NCBI RefSeq assembly: GCF_000208745.1
Contig: NC_030850.1
Location: 31,087,674 to 31,151,673 of the forward strand
Direction: 5' to 3'
Length of the DNA stretch: 64,000 nucleotides
DNA from: Theobroma cacao
Lineage: Eukaryota; Streptophyta; Magnoliopsida; Malvales; Malvaceae
Shown here one piece after another: positions 33,101 to 45,000 of this stretch (positions within the stretch are counted from its first letter, which is position 1; each line of letters begins with the position of its first letter). The translations under genes and the position numbers were made by a program. A model generated the notes under the pieces. That model saw only the letters and a list, made by a program, of their open reading frames with translations. It did not search any database and was not told where the DNA came from.

Positions 33101-36100
33101 CGCCTCTGCCTTTGTTCGAGCAACCTTGGTAGAAATCCTTGTTAGGGTGAAATCCTTCATAATCATGAAGATTGTCCCCAAAAGTCTAATTGTTGTCAAT
33201 CTTTCTATCTTCTGATTTCGGCTAGTTCTTTTACAGGAATTAGAGGATCAAGAAAAAGCAGTGCCTTCTGCTGATATAGAATTAATTGATTCATTTCGCA
33301 AGGATCCTGAGGATATGCCTGAAAAAGCATCCATAGTTAAAACGTCAAAATCTTCATCTTCTGCTTTGGTTGTAGATGTTTCCATACCTTCATCTGGTCA
33401 AAAGATATGTTCCACCTTGCAGTTTAGTTTTCAAGACCTATTGACAAAAAGGCAGCAGAGGATGTCAAGACTGTACAGTGGTTCCAGATTTCAGAACATG
33501 AAGAAGAAAAGGTCTATGAAATAAAAGCTTCATATCCATGTTGCAAAAGTAGTTATCCAGATCTTTTTCAACCGATTTGATTTTTCATTATTGCCAATAG
33601 GTGTTATACTGCTGCGACACTTGAGCTCTCTCAGCCAGAGAACGAGGAGCTAAAGATACAAGCTTTAGCTGCAGCTACTAAAGAGTTGGAAAAACTTTTC
33701 AAGAAAGAAGACTTTGGCAGAATGAAGGTTTTTATGCTATAAAAACCTTTTCTTATCACACCATTTTTTTAATCAATTTTTTTCTTTTGTTCTGGTGGCT
33801 CTAGATTCTTGTGGAAAACACTCAGCTGCCTAGCTTATGCTTTTTGCAGGCATGCATGAATTTCTTGAAAGCTAAATTCATACAAGTTTGGTCCAGTTGA
33901 TTGGATTGAATATATGGGAGTGTGCTTTACTTGATGCTACTGAGTTGGTTTTAGGCTGCAATTATGAAAAACATGAACTCAACTTAATGGCTCTTGTGAA
34001 TTGTTAATAACATTGATTACTAGGCTGCTTTTTTTTTCTGACCTATCAGAAGCTGTGCAAATCTGAAACTGTGGACATGGTGGCTGAATTTCGGCATGCA
34101 TGAGCTACTATCATATTAATTTGTAATGACTAATAGTTTCTTCTTCATAGGTGATTGGGCAATTTAATCTTGGATTCATTATTGGCAAGTTAGACCAAGA
34201 TTTATTTATGGTGGATCAGGTAATATCTGAGCTGACTGTATTTTCTCATGCTTGCCTGATTTCCACTTTCATATGGAAGTATTTCTTTCCTTTTCCTTTT
34301 TGTTAATAAGTAAATAGAAAAAAATTAAGATCTCTGTATTTTCAGCATGCTGCTGATGAGAAATACAATTTTGAGCGTCTGGCTCAATCGACCATCTTGA
34401 ACCAGCAGCCTTTGCTTCGGTGAGGAATTAATAATCTTTATTTAATTACTTATTGAAATGATGGTTTTCTCAAATTTGAGATGCTTGGTATACTTTTGCT
34501 TAGTCGTGGAAAAGTGATGTCAAAGAAAAGAAAAGTGTACTATGCCCTTGTCATGAGCATCTCCTTCTACATCTTTAGCAAAACATCTGGCACATGGTAT
34601 AATGGTGTTATTTTGGTGTTTATAGGTATAACAATTGTATAATAATACAGTGATAATGTTCATCATCTGCTAGAAATTTGAATATTTTCAGCTTTCAAGT
34701 TTTTCATTAAGGGCTGGGAACTGGAATGACTATGATAATATTCTTTTTATTGCTCTGAAGCATCGTTTAGACTAGTAGATTTAAGTGATTAGGAAGTAAC
34801 AGAATGCAAAAGTAGCAAGGTGTTCAACCATATAACATATGTTGTTTCGGATTGGTAGTCCAAGACTTGCAGCTTATCTGTTTCCATTTATTTTCCTGAT
34901 GTTTTTCTGCTTATGAAGATCATTTTTATTTCCAATAGGAGTTGTATTCTGAACTTGACTTCCAATTGTATACAGGCCACTGAGATTGGAGCTATCTCCT
35001 GAAGAAGAAGTAGTTGCTTCAATGCATATGGACATAATCAGGTTCAATCTTCTATTGTTTGTGGTGTCTCTAGTCATTTATCATTTGTATGTTCTATTCT
35101 TTCTGAATCCTTTGGAACTTCAGTTTACAAATGACATCTCTGAAGTAAAGCAGCTTTGATGAAAATCTACTGATGGTGCTTTATTAATTTTTTATCTCAT
35201 ATTTTTAGGAAAAATGGGTTTCTTTTGGAAGAGGATCCGCATGCCTCACCAGGGCATCGTTTTAAGCTCAGAGCTGTTCCCTTCAGTAAAAACATTACTT
35301 TTGGAGTTGAAGGTAGTCCTTGTTTGCAGTGTTCTTATGTCTTTAAGTGATCAATGATCTTTATTCAAGCAAATTTACTACTTTACAGTATACAGTTTTA
35401 AGTACTTCATATATGAGATTAGAATTTATTATTCACAGTATTTGAATTGCCACTAATTTATTTGGAAACAGACATGATATAAGATGTAAATGTGAACTTG
35501 GCAAATTTAAGGAAAATGGATATCAAGATGGTCGGAAACAGAATAATAAACATATGACTAAGTATCGCAATTTTTGGAGCTCACCACACACAGACACATG
35601 AAAAAAACCTGTGCATCTGAAAAAGAAAGGCATGCAGTATAGGGGCACTAATTTTCTTGGATAAGTTCTGAAAAAAATTATTGTCCTTTTATAGACATGT
35701 TCTGAAATTTGACTTGTCATTAGCATATGCACCTGAATAATATTTGCTGACAGACTATTGTTGTTCCATGCAATGTAATGATGTATTTCTCAAAAGTAAA
35801 GGCATGTTGAAGTTTAGAGATTGTCTGCACAACATATTGATTATTTGATATCTATGTAAACAGATGTCAAGGATTTGATTTCTACTCTTGCTGATAGTCA
35901 AGGAGAATGCTCAATAATCAGTAGTTACAAAATGGACACATCTGATTCTGTTTGCCCAACTAGAGTTCGTGCAATGTTGGCATCTCGTGCTTGCAGATCG
36001 TCTGTTATGATTGGAGATCCACTTGGACGAAATGAAATGCAGAAGGTAATAACCATCTTAGCCTGCATTGACCTGGACTTTTCTCATGGTGAAGCATGGT

Positions 36101-36474
36101 ATTTTATAAATGCATATATGCTGTTACCTAGCATATATAGGGTTTTAAATACACGTGTTGGGTGTGTTTGCACTCGGTGTTTTAGCCAATTTCTAGAACT
36201 AGGGATGGGCCTTGATTATTTGTCAGCAACTTCTCTATTGTTGAAGCCTATTACAAATTTTCTGATGTCAAGGTTCTCAAATGATGTATGTTTGTTGAAA
36301 ATTCCTTGGTTTAGTTACAAGGTTACAAGTTTTACGTGATTTCTTCAGATAATTGAGCGTTTGGCAGACCTGAAGTCTCCTTGGAATTGTCCGCATGGCC
36401 GGCCAACGATGCGACATTTGGTAGACCTGACAGCCTTAAGCAAAGGAGCAGATGTAAATGAGACAAGGTCTTGA
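30173..36474 (+). CDS. PMS1: DNA mismatch repair endonuclease PMS1 (MutL homologue)
   Basis: Eleven exons: 30173-30406, 30498-30821, 31453-32787, 33237-33511, 33601-33727, 34151-34219, 34346-34419, 34976-35041, 35209-35312, 35864-36045, 36349-36474. They give 971 residues (Arabidopsis PMS1 about 923). PMS1 pairs with MLH1 in MutLalpha and nicks the mismatched strand. The N-terminal GHKL ATPase shows [38 protein letters not shown] and [21 protein letters not shown] transducer domain with [14 protein letters not shown] follows, then a long Ser-rich linker inside exon 3. The C-terminal endonuclease has [13 protein letters not shown] (DQHA(X)2E(X)4E metal-site motif, about 787-798), [15 protein letters not shown] and [11 protein letters not shown]. 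All catalytic motifs are intact. The linker contains a 50-residue tandem duplication at 32161-32460. Promoter E2F and telo-box elements suggest S-phase expression. Confidence 0.96.
32161..32460 (+). repeat. 150-bp coding tandem duplication in PMS1 linker
   Basis: Two adjacent units start at 32161 and 32311 with a 150-bp period, encoding [20 protein letters not shown] and [20 protein letters not shown]. The start of each unit is nearly identical in DNA; the ends have diverged. The period is a multiple of three, so the frame is kept. Confidence 0.85.
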
Positions 36475-37469
36475 TTGACCTTCCATGTGGTTCTCCTGCA
36501 TGGTTTTCTCTTAACTTATTCTGTATACAGTTTCAATTTATTCCTCTTCTTGGTTCTGGTATTTTGTGTCAACTTTAGATGTCCGCTAGTGAGTGGTGAG
36601 AAGCGCTGGAACGTACATACTGCATAGCAGGAATGGCGGTTTGTTGGGTTCCTTGTATATTTTGATTGTTTTCATTTTGTTAAAGTAATGTACATACTAC
36701 GCAACACAGCCAGAGATGAACACAAGACTAAAGTCTGATCTTGAGGGTTGAAATTACTCAAAACTAGCGTCTAAGCATCAAGATGACAAAAATCGACGCG
36801 TGTTAACAAAAGATTTTCTTGACTTGCTGCCTACTGGGAAAGTACTCATCAACGAGGTGAGCTATTTTGCAATTGCAATGCAGATTTGCCTGCCTCTTAA
36901 CGGACAACACTTCAGATCATATCTCACCCGGATTGGGAACATTGGATTCCAAATCTCTCTCTTATTGGCTTTTCTTCTGCTCTTTTCTTCAGTTTTATCT
37001 TGTCACATTAACCCTCAACAAAGGCGTAGTTATTTTGAGTAATCAAAAGAAAGACATTAACAAATATCCTTTATATATTATTTTGGGCCCAAAAAAAAGA
37101 TATTTAAAATCTGGTACAACTATTAAACACTACCATTTTAATAAAATTTTTTTGCAAAAACCTTCGGAGCTAATACTCACATCACATTGGTTAAAAATAA
37201 AAAATGAAAGGCAATCAAACATACTATTCACATTATTTTATTAATCTTGTAAATATACATTTATTAATGGGCTAAATGGGCTTCAAAATTGGTCTCTAAA
37301 ACAATTAGAAGCAAAAGCTAAGACACGGGCTTTTTGAGGCAACATACCTTTAATAGCCCTAAGCAACTGCTCCTTTTCTTGTTCTCTTTGAAATCCAGCC
37401 ACCAACGGCGGCACAGGTCACCGTTCTTCCCTCCCTTTCTCTTCCCTTTTTTCCTGTGTGTAAACAAGG
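36475..37469. other. PMS1 3' flank and IMP3 promoter
   Basis: No further gene. Holds PMS1 3' UTR sequence, then AT-rich DNA. A 64-bp segment at 37161-37224 recurs in direct orientation at 42520-42586, upstream of LSM4. From about 37245 the sequence forms the outer end of the IMP3 inverted repeat. Confidence 0.6.
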
Positions 37470-39506
37470 ATGAGGCGGCTAAAGTTTCATGAGAAGAAGC
37501 TGTTGAAGAAAGTAAATTTTTTGGAATGGAAAAGAGAAGGTGGCCACCGAGAGAATCTCGTTATGCACCGTTATCATGTCACTGGTCGTGACGATTACAA
37601 GAAGTGAGTAATTTTTCAACTTCCTTCTCTTGATTCTTGAATCGGGGTTTGTTTTAGCTTTTGGGTATTATTTGGTTTTTCTTTTTTATTAATTATGGTG
37701 GGTTAAATTGAAAACAGATATTCGAGTTTGTGCCGGATGGTGCAGAAGTTGGTCAACATATTGAAGCAGATGGACCCCAGAGACCCTTTTCGTATCGAGA
37801 TGACTGATTTGCTCTTAGAGAAGCTGTGAGTTTCTTCGCTGATGATATTTGATTAAATCATAGTAGTTCAGGTTTAAGCTAGTAGTGGGTAGTTTTTGCT
37901 GTGTCGCTCGTGTTTTATTTTTCTTTCTTCAAATAATTTGTTTTAGGTAACAAAGGAAAGCTCCCCACTGCTATTGGAGAGGAATTTTAATCCCCTTTTT
38001 CCAATTATAAAAAAAAAAAATAAAGCATAACATCTATAGTGTTCTTAGTTTTGTTAGAAAGGGAACATTGCATCCTCACAGTTCTGGGAATGTCTCCCTT
38101 TTTCACGTAAGAAAGCATGGAGAGGGCAGGGTTTTTAACAAAATGGAAATCCCCAAAAGCAAGGATTTGCATTTGAAGACTGATCTTTCTCCTTACAAAT
38201 CTGGACCATAAAACTCAAAAGTGAGTGATGTGGACCATTTTAGTCTCTATTTCTTTTTGAGGTCAGTGGTACGCTCCCCACAAAGCTTTCAATCCATATC
38301 TGGCTTGGGCAATGAGCGCGCCCCCCCCCCCCCCAAAGCCACTTTGCTAGGTTTCTTTATCTCGCTGTTTTCTGATACATATACAGTGTACTAGATGTTT
38401 GCTGCATTCTGTTCCTGTTAGTCCCACAATGAAATGCTTTTCCGAAGGATGAAATACAAGGAAATATGCATTGATTATTGAACATGAGATTAAGAAGATC
38501 AAATATAAGTGGAATTAATTTAAAAATTGATGATGAAAGTGAAGTAAATTATAGCTTATTCTAACATACAAATCTTGGATTGTAATGATTGCAAGGGAGA
38601 CAAGAATGAATGTAAATTATAGTCCATGGTGTTTGTTTACCTATGCAGATTAATTAAGTATTCGAAAAGGAATTATATTGTAGATGTTCTCAAAGATTAT
38701 TTTATATTCTTACTAGAAATACATAAAAGAACATGCAGAATGGGCTCATTATAAGGTAGTGTTTGTCAATGTTTTTCATTTGCTGCATGCTTTTCTGATA
38801 GGGATACCTAAAGTTTGAGTTGTTGTAATCCTAGTTTTAATTAACAGGATTTTCTAGAATTAGTCCTCGACATATAAAAAAATCCTATTAATGTCCTAAA
38901 TCTATGATGCCTCTTCTCTTCTTTGGTCAAAAAATAAAAAGAAAATCTTTATTATGGTCATAATTCAGATCTTTGGGCTATGTTGTCATTATTATCTGAA
39001 GACTGATACTATTCATTGATAGATATTACTACTTGAGTTTTATATTTCATGTTTGTCATGAAATCATTAGAGGGAAGAGATCAAGAAGTGGGATTTCAAA
39101 ATATTTGACTTGAGATTTTCTTTAAATGCATGAGTTTGCTTATCTTAAACAAAAGACTAGAGTCATCTGTTGTTTCCCTATCATTGGCAGATACAATATG
39201 GGCGTAATCCCAACCAGGAAAAGCTTGGCTCTGTGTGATCGGTTATCAGTATCGTCCTTTTGTAGGTAAGTGAATGCTTCAACCATTGAATAATTATTGA
39301 CCTAGACTGGAATGTTGCTCATAATGAATGCACATAACAGTTGAGAAAAACCATGATGTTCAGTGGCTTTTGTTTGACCAGAAATTTCTTCTGCTGCAAG
39401 AATTGTAGTTGAGGTTCTTCTTCTTTCATCTAGTAACCCTTTGTGTTATTTTTTTGCTTACAGACGTAGGCTTTCAACTGTCTTGGTGCACCTAAAGTTT
39501 GCAGAG
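37245..39506 (+). repeat. Left arm of the IMP3 inverted duplication
   Basis: This segment, from about 225 bp upstream of the IMP3 ATG to about 43 bp into its last exon, is repeated in reverse orientation at 40698-42262. Exons, introns and promoter-proximal DNA are all matched, with identity judged by eye at about 90 percent, apart from the 688-bp block in intron 2 that only this arm has. Confidence 0.9.
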
Positions 39507-39695
39507 CACTTAAAAGAAGCAGTCACATATATTGAGCAGGGCCATATTCGAGTGGGTCCAGAGACCATGACGAACCCAGCATTCCTTGTAACAAGGAACA
39601 TGGAAGACTTCATTACGTGGGTAGACACATCTAAGATACGGAGGAAGGTGCTGGAATATAATGAGAAGTTAGATGATTATGATGCAATGAACTGA
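37470..39695 (+). CDS. IMP3: U3 snoRNP protein IMP3
   Basis: Four exons (37470-37603, 37718-37825, 39191-39265, 39464-39695) join to 182 residues, the usual length of the family. IMP3 is an S4-domain protein of the small-subunit processome; it helps U3 snoRNA base-pair with pre-18S rRNA in the nucleolus. Landmarks are [100 protein letters not shown] and the S4 RNA-binding part [20 protein letters not shown]. It is complete and presumably functional. A truncated inverted copy lies 1.2 kb downstream. Intron 2 carries about 688 bp absent from the copy, bounded by AGGAATT at 37980-37986 and 38668-38674, and includes a run of 14 C at 38321-38334. Confidence 0.95.
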
Positions 39696-40009
39696 AAAAA
39701 TACACCTGAGTTTAACTTATATAACTTATTTCATTGGCATTCTTCGCAAAGATGTACACTGATAAAAGGTGTGAGTGATGGAATACTTGATGAAGTTGGA
39801 TTCCATGGTGCCGTGAAGTGAGAGACTTTTGAGATCCTAATATGATATAGGTTTCTACTTTTCATTTTGTTTTCTATATTCTCAGTTGTGACTCAGAAGG
39901 TGATTGAGGGTTTTGTTGTGTTATATGTTGATTCTGTAGTTGGGGGAAGGAGTTCTTCAATGCATTTAAAAATTTTCTCGGAACTTTGGCTTTATTCATA
40001 TAATATGAT

Positions 40010-40516
40010 TATACTTGTTAAAATGGGCTTGGCCCATTGAGTTGACTTAATTTTTATTGAATATGAGGTAAATTGGACTTGAAAATTTAGGTTCGTATTA
40101 AAATCAAGTCTAGATGTGTCAACTCACCAAATTAGTGGGCTGAGACGGGTCAGTTTTATAGGTTAAAAAAATTAATAATTTTAATTAATTTATTAATTTT
40201 ATATAATTAATTATATAAAATTAATAATTTAATTATTAATAATATTATTTATTTTATGTATTTCAATATGTTTAATCTGTACTTATCAAATTAATAATTT
40301 TAATGTATGAATTAAATCATAAAATAATTTTATTAATAAAAAATTTATTAAGTAAAATTATTAAATTTTTTTTTTTTACAAAATAAAGAAATAGACTGAT
40401 GAGTTGGATTAAGGTTTTGATAGCTCATATAAAAAATGAGTTGGTTTTGCTTAACTCATTTTTTTTAATCCACAAAAGCTTGGGTTGGGTTGGGCCAATC
40501 CATATTTACAGCTCTA
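40010..40516. mobile_element. hAT-type MITE in the spacer of the IMP3 inverted repeat
   Basis: 507 bp with terminal inverted repeats TATACTTGTTAAAATGG and, inverted at the right end, TAGAGCTGTAAATATGG. Subterminal GGCTTGGCCCA and TTGGGCCAATCC also pair. It is flanked by AATATGAT (40002-40009) and GATATGAT (40517-40524), an 8-bp duplication with one mismatch, the hallmark of hAT elements. The interior is AT-rich and contains a perfect 34-bp palindrome at 40192-40225. No coding capacity. Confidence 0.8.
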
Positions 40517-40697
40517 GATATGATAGGAAGCAGTGTTTGTTGCATAAGGTGAGAGGGATTATTATTGTGCAACGTTTGAAATAGTTAGGGTTGGGAGAGG
40601 GCTTGTGGCAACAATAGGAAAGGGAATGGGAAAGGTGAGATGGTGCCAAGCCAGGTAAGAGTGCAAATCGATGGGTTTATGGGTTGGGGTTGGTATT

Positions 40698-42262
40698 GAT
40701 CTTGCAAACTTTAAGTGCACCAAGATAATTGAAAGCCTACGTCTATAAACAAAAAAATAACACAAAAGGTTACTAGATGAAAGAAAAAGAACCTCAACTA
40801 CAATTTTTTCAATAGAAGAAATTTTTGGTCAAACAAAAGCCACTAAACATTATAGTTTTTCTCAGCTATTATGTGCATTCATTATGAGCAACATTTCAGT
40901 TTAAGTCAATAATTATTCAATGGTTGAAGCATTCATTTACCTACGAAAGGACGATACTGATAACCGATCACATAGAGCCAAGCTTTTCTTGGTTGGGATT
41001 ACGCCCATATTGTATCTGCCAGTGATAGGGAAACAACAGATGACTCTAGTCTTTTGTTTAAGATAAGCAAACTTACGCATTTAAAGAAAATCTCAAGTCA
41101 AATATTTTGAAATCTCACTTCTTGATCTCTTCCCTCGAATGATTTCATTACAAACATGAATATAGAACTCAAGTAGTAATATCTATCAATAAATAGCATC
41201 AGTCTTTAGGTAATAATGATAACAAAGCACAAAGATCTGAATTGTGACCATAATAAAGATTTTATTTTTATTTTTTGGCCAAAGAAGAGAAGAGGCATCA
41301 TAGATTTAGGGCATTAATAGGATTTTTTCCATATGTTGAAGACTAATTCTAGAAAATCTTGTTAATTAAAACTAGGATTACAACAACTCACACTTTAGGT
41401 ATCCTTATCAGAAAAGCATGCAACAAATGAAAAACATTAACAAACACTACCTTTTAATAAGCCCATTTCGCATGTTCTTTTCTGTATTTCTAGTAAAAAC
41501 ATAAAATAATCTTTGAGAACATCTACAATATAATTCCTCTCCAATAGCAGTGGGGAGCTTTCTTTGTTACCTAAAACAAATTATTTGAAGAAAGAAAAAT
41601 AAAACTCGAGCGACCCAACAAAAACTACCCATTACTAGCTTAAACTTAAATTATTATGATTTAATCATATATTATCAGCGAAGAAACTCACAACTTCTCT
41701 AAAAGCAAATCAATCATCTCGATACGAAAAGGGTCTTTGGGGTCCATCTGCTTCAATATGTTGACCAACTTCTGCACCATTGGTACAAACTCAAATATCT
41801 ATTTTCAATTTAACCCACCATAATTAATAAAAAAGAAAAACCAAATAATACGCAAAAGTTAAAACAAACCTCGATTCAAGAATCAAGAGAAGTAAGTTGA
41901 AAAATAACTCACTTCTTGTAATCGTCACGACCAGTTACATGATAACGGTGCATAACAAGATTCTCTCGGTGGCCACCTTCTTTTTTCCATTCCAAAAAAA
42001 TTACTTTCTTCAACAGCTTCTTCTCATGAAACTTTAGTTGCCTCATCCTTATTTACACACAGGAAAAAAGGAAAGAGAAAGGGAGGGAAGAATGGTTACT
42101 TGTTTCGCCGTTGGTGGCTGGATTTCAAAGAGAACAAGAAAAGGAGCAGTTGCTTAGGGCTATTAAAGGTATGTTGCCTCAAATAGCCCATTTCTTAGCT
42201 TTTGCTTCTAATTGTTTTAGAGACCAATTTTGAAATTAAATCCCATTAATAAATATGCAAGT
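40698..42262 (-). pseudogene. IMP3: Inverted, truncated IMP3 copy (right arm)
   Basis: On the minus strand, exon 1 (42052-41919), exon 2 (about 41800-41694), exon 3 (about 41010-40936) and the first 40-odd bases of exon 4 (from about 40743) of IMP3 are recognisable with their introns and upstream region. Exon 1 still reads [20 protein letters not shown], so its frame is open. Exon 2 has lost one base within the SSLCRMVQ codons, which shifts the frame to an early TGA. Homology stops after TTTGCA in exon 4, so the S4 domain is missing. Any product would be a fragment of about 60 residues. Retained introns show a DNA-level duplication, not retroposition. Confidence 0.9.
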
Positions 42263-42519
42263 CACTCTAGGGGATTAATCAAGGTTAAGTTAGCTTGATG
42301 GGTTTTATAGGTTCTAATTCAGGATAGGAAAAGTTAGATTTGATTTTGGTTGATCTCAAAAAAAATTATTACTAAAGGTTGTGACTGAGTCTGGTAGAAG
42401 TTTGAAAATTTTACTGTTTATAGTGATTTGATTTGAAAATCTTTAATTAAAATATCAATTAATTTGATTTTATAACATTACCAGTTTAATAAAAATTAAA
42501 AAAAAAAAAGAAAAAAGAA

Positions 42520-42586
42520 GCTCTGGAGCTGGCTCACTCACATCACATAGGTTAAAAAAATAAAAAATGAAGGCAGTCAAATATAC
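42520..42586 (+). repeat. Direct repeat of the IMP3 upstream segment
   Basis: This stretch (containing ACTCACATCACATAGGTTAA) matches 37161-37224 (ACTCACATCACATTGGTTAA) in the same orientation, with similar sequence on both sides. It therefore flanks the whole IMP3 inverted pair as a direct repeat and lies about 460 bp upstream of the LSM4 ATG. Confidence 0.75.
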
Positions 42587-43043
42587 AAGAAAAAGCATTG
42601 GCCGAAGCCCGCCTGGACACTCGAAGCGTACTCTATATTAAAACAGTGAGATCGACATCGAATTAACCCAAAACCGAAAGAAAAAACAGTAAGATCGAAT
42701 ACAAGCCTAGCTGTGCATCTCTCTCCTCAGCCCTCTTCTTCTCTTGTGGTATTTTCGATTTCTTTTGCCCTTTTTTGTTAGGGTTGTAAGCCGATAACCT
42801 TTTTCCCTCTTTTTTTGTATTGTAGCAAAAGCTTTAAATACTTGTAATTCTGCATCTCCGATTTGTATATTTCAAATTAGCACAGGCTAGGGTTCTAGAC
42901 TAAAGCGTAAAATTGTTCTCACGTAAATCCTTTGCTCTCTCTTACCCTTTTTAACATTGTTCTTGACTTTTTTTTATTTCCTTTTTCTTGCAGATTTCTT
43001 TTTCTTGATTCGCTAGGTTTCTACTTCATTCAGAAAACAGAAG

Positions 43044-45000
43044 ATGGTATGTTACTCTCTTTTTAACTTACCTTATTTGTCTGTTTGGTTGCTTAGAAAC
43101 CCCAGGAAAACTGGGAGAAATCGAAAAATTAAAAAAAGAACATCTTTTTAAATGCTGTCAAAGTGTTTTGGGGTTAATTTTGGTTTCCGTTTACGGTGTT
43201 TTTGACTATTATATCGTCTTTCGTTGGCTAACCCAATTTCTATATGTGAATCTTGGGCAGCTTCCTCTTTCTCTTCTAAAAACTGCACAGGGGCATCCTA
43301 TGGTAAGCGCATTATTTTCCCTTGCATGCTCTTCCCAAATTACCGTGCAGAAAGTTTGCTCTAGTTATTAATTTTGAAACAACTTGTGTTTTTCCTATTC
43401 ACTAACAGCTGGTAGAACTGAAAAATGGGGAGACCTATAATGGGCATTTGGTCAATTGCGATACTTGGATGAACATCCATCTTCGTGAAGTTATCTGTAC
43501 TTCTAAGGTACAAATATGAATTCATTTAAATGTTTCTTATTTTATTTTTCTTTCTAGGAATAAAAGTAAAATGCTTAGCAAAATAAATAAATAAATAAAA
43601 GTAAGAATGCTGTCTTGTTTTCTTTTTTTTTTTTAAGATTATGGTTGGGGTTTAATTGAAAATATAATGTAGGATGGAGACCGGTTTTGGCGAATGCCTG
43701 AATGCTATATCCGTGGAAATACTATCAAGTATCTTCGAGTTCCTGATGAGGTACCCTTTACTCCTATATGCTATTGTGATGTTTCTTATTTGGCAAATGT
43801 AGGAGTATTCATCAAATTATTAACTTCATCCACCCTGTTGTATTTTATAAATGCTTCATGCTTAGTTGTCTTCAGCATGAAAGCATAGATTGGATTTTTA
43901 GCTTTCTTTGCCTTTTTGGTGTTTAAAGGAGTATCCTTTTATCTGGAGTTAACTGGGTTGGTTATTTATGAAAATATCTGTAATCTCTAAAGGACAAATT
44001 CTAGATCTTACTTGATCAGCTTTGGGTTCCACTTGCCGAAATTTTAGGTCTTAATGCACTTTCAAATATTGTTGCTTGGTTTTTATTATAGTTTTCATGT
44101 GCTGTGCCCTTACCGTTTTTAGTGACTTTACCATTGGATGTCAGGTAATTGATAAAGTTCAGGAAGAAACAAAGAGTCGTGCAGGTATGATTCAATTCTC
44201 TTGCTAACTATTAATAGGGATGGATAATCATCTTAGTATTCAAATTAAATAGAAACATTTGGGTACAAATAGTATATTTCTCTGAAGAGTTGCATTGCAA
44301 CAATATATACTACATGTTCTATAGTGTATGTTGCAGTTGAATTGTGTTTGGCAAATTGTATGCTGAAAGTAATGTAATTTCCTATATTCATGGTCCATTG
44401 TGTTTCCATATTTGTTGTTTTTGTCTGCTTCATAGAAATCTTCTTCCTGCTTTTTCCTTTGTCTTCTTTTATTTTGTGTATCCTGTGCATCTAGAAAACT
44501 GCACTTAGAATTTGGTACCAACTGTGACTGTATGTGCAAATCAAAACTTTTCTCTTGAAGATGATAATGTTAATTACATTTGAGATTTATGCATTTGAAA
44601 ACTGGAGCTCTAAACTGTTTGGTTTTGCTGACTTTGCAGATAGGAAGCCTCCTGGTGTAGGCCGTGGCAGAGGTAGAGGTAGAGAAGATGGTCCTGGTGG
44701 AAGGCAACCAAAGGGAGTTGGCCGTGGGCTAGATGACGGTGCTAAGGGTGCAGGTGGAGGCCGAGGCAGGGGTGGTGCAGGTGGAAAGACCAGTGGAAAT
44801 AGAGGTAAAATGCTGAAAAAACAGCTGCACAAGTGCGTGTGTGTGTGTGTGTGTGTGTGTGTTTGTGTTTGTGCAAAATGGATTTGTAGCTCGGCATATT
44901 ATTGAATTATCTGTCATATCTGGCATAATATTTGGCACATTCATACTAACAGACTGCCCTTTTCCTTCCGGCAACAGGTGGTGGCCGAGGTCGAGGTTGA
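43044..45000 (+). CDS. LSM4: U6 snRNA-associated Sm-like protein LSM4
   Basis: Seven coding exons: 43044-43046, 43261-43302, 43409-43507, 43673-43750, 44145-44184, 44640-44804, 44978-45000, giving 149 residues. The first coding exon contributes only the ATG, directly followed by GTATGT. LSM4 is a subunit of the nuclear LSM2-8 ring on U6 snRNA and of the cytosolic LSM1-7 decapping activator. The Sm1 motif is in [25 protein letters not shown] and Sm2 in [17 protein letters not shown] (about residues 74-90). The C-terminal tail from about residue 92 is a Gly/Arg-rich (RGG/GRG) region usually methylated on Arg. A 5' UTR intron probably ends at the AG near 42994. A (GT)13 tract lies 32 bp after the donor of exon 6. 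Confidence 0.94.
44837..44862. repeat. (GT)13 microsatellite in LSM4 last intron
   Basis: Thirteen uninterrupted GT units, followed by GTTT-type imperfect units, beginning 32 bp downstream of the exon 6 donor (44805). Confidence 0.9.

Noticed and set aside
35875..36339. 154-residue frame in PMS1
   Set aside because: Only its first part is PMS1 exon 10; the remainder reads through intron 10 past a clear donor at 36046.
43925..43935. GTATCCTTTT resembling a U12 donor in the LSM4 gene
   Set aside because: It is in the middle of an ordinary U2-type intron, not at an exon border, and no U12 branch site pairs with it.
44587..44832. Proline-rich 81-residue frame on the minus strand
   Set aside because: It is antisense to the Gly/Arg-rich LSM4 exon; such repeats create open frames on the opposite strand.
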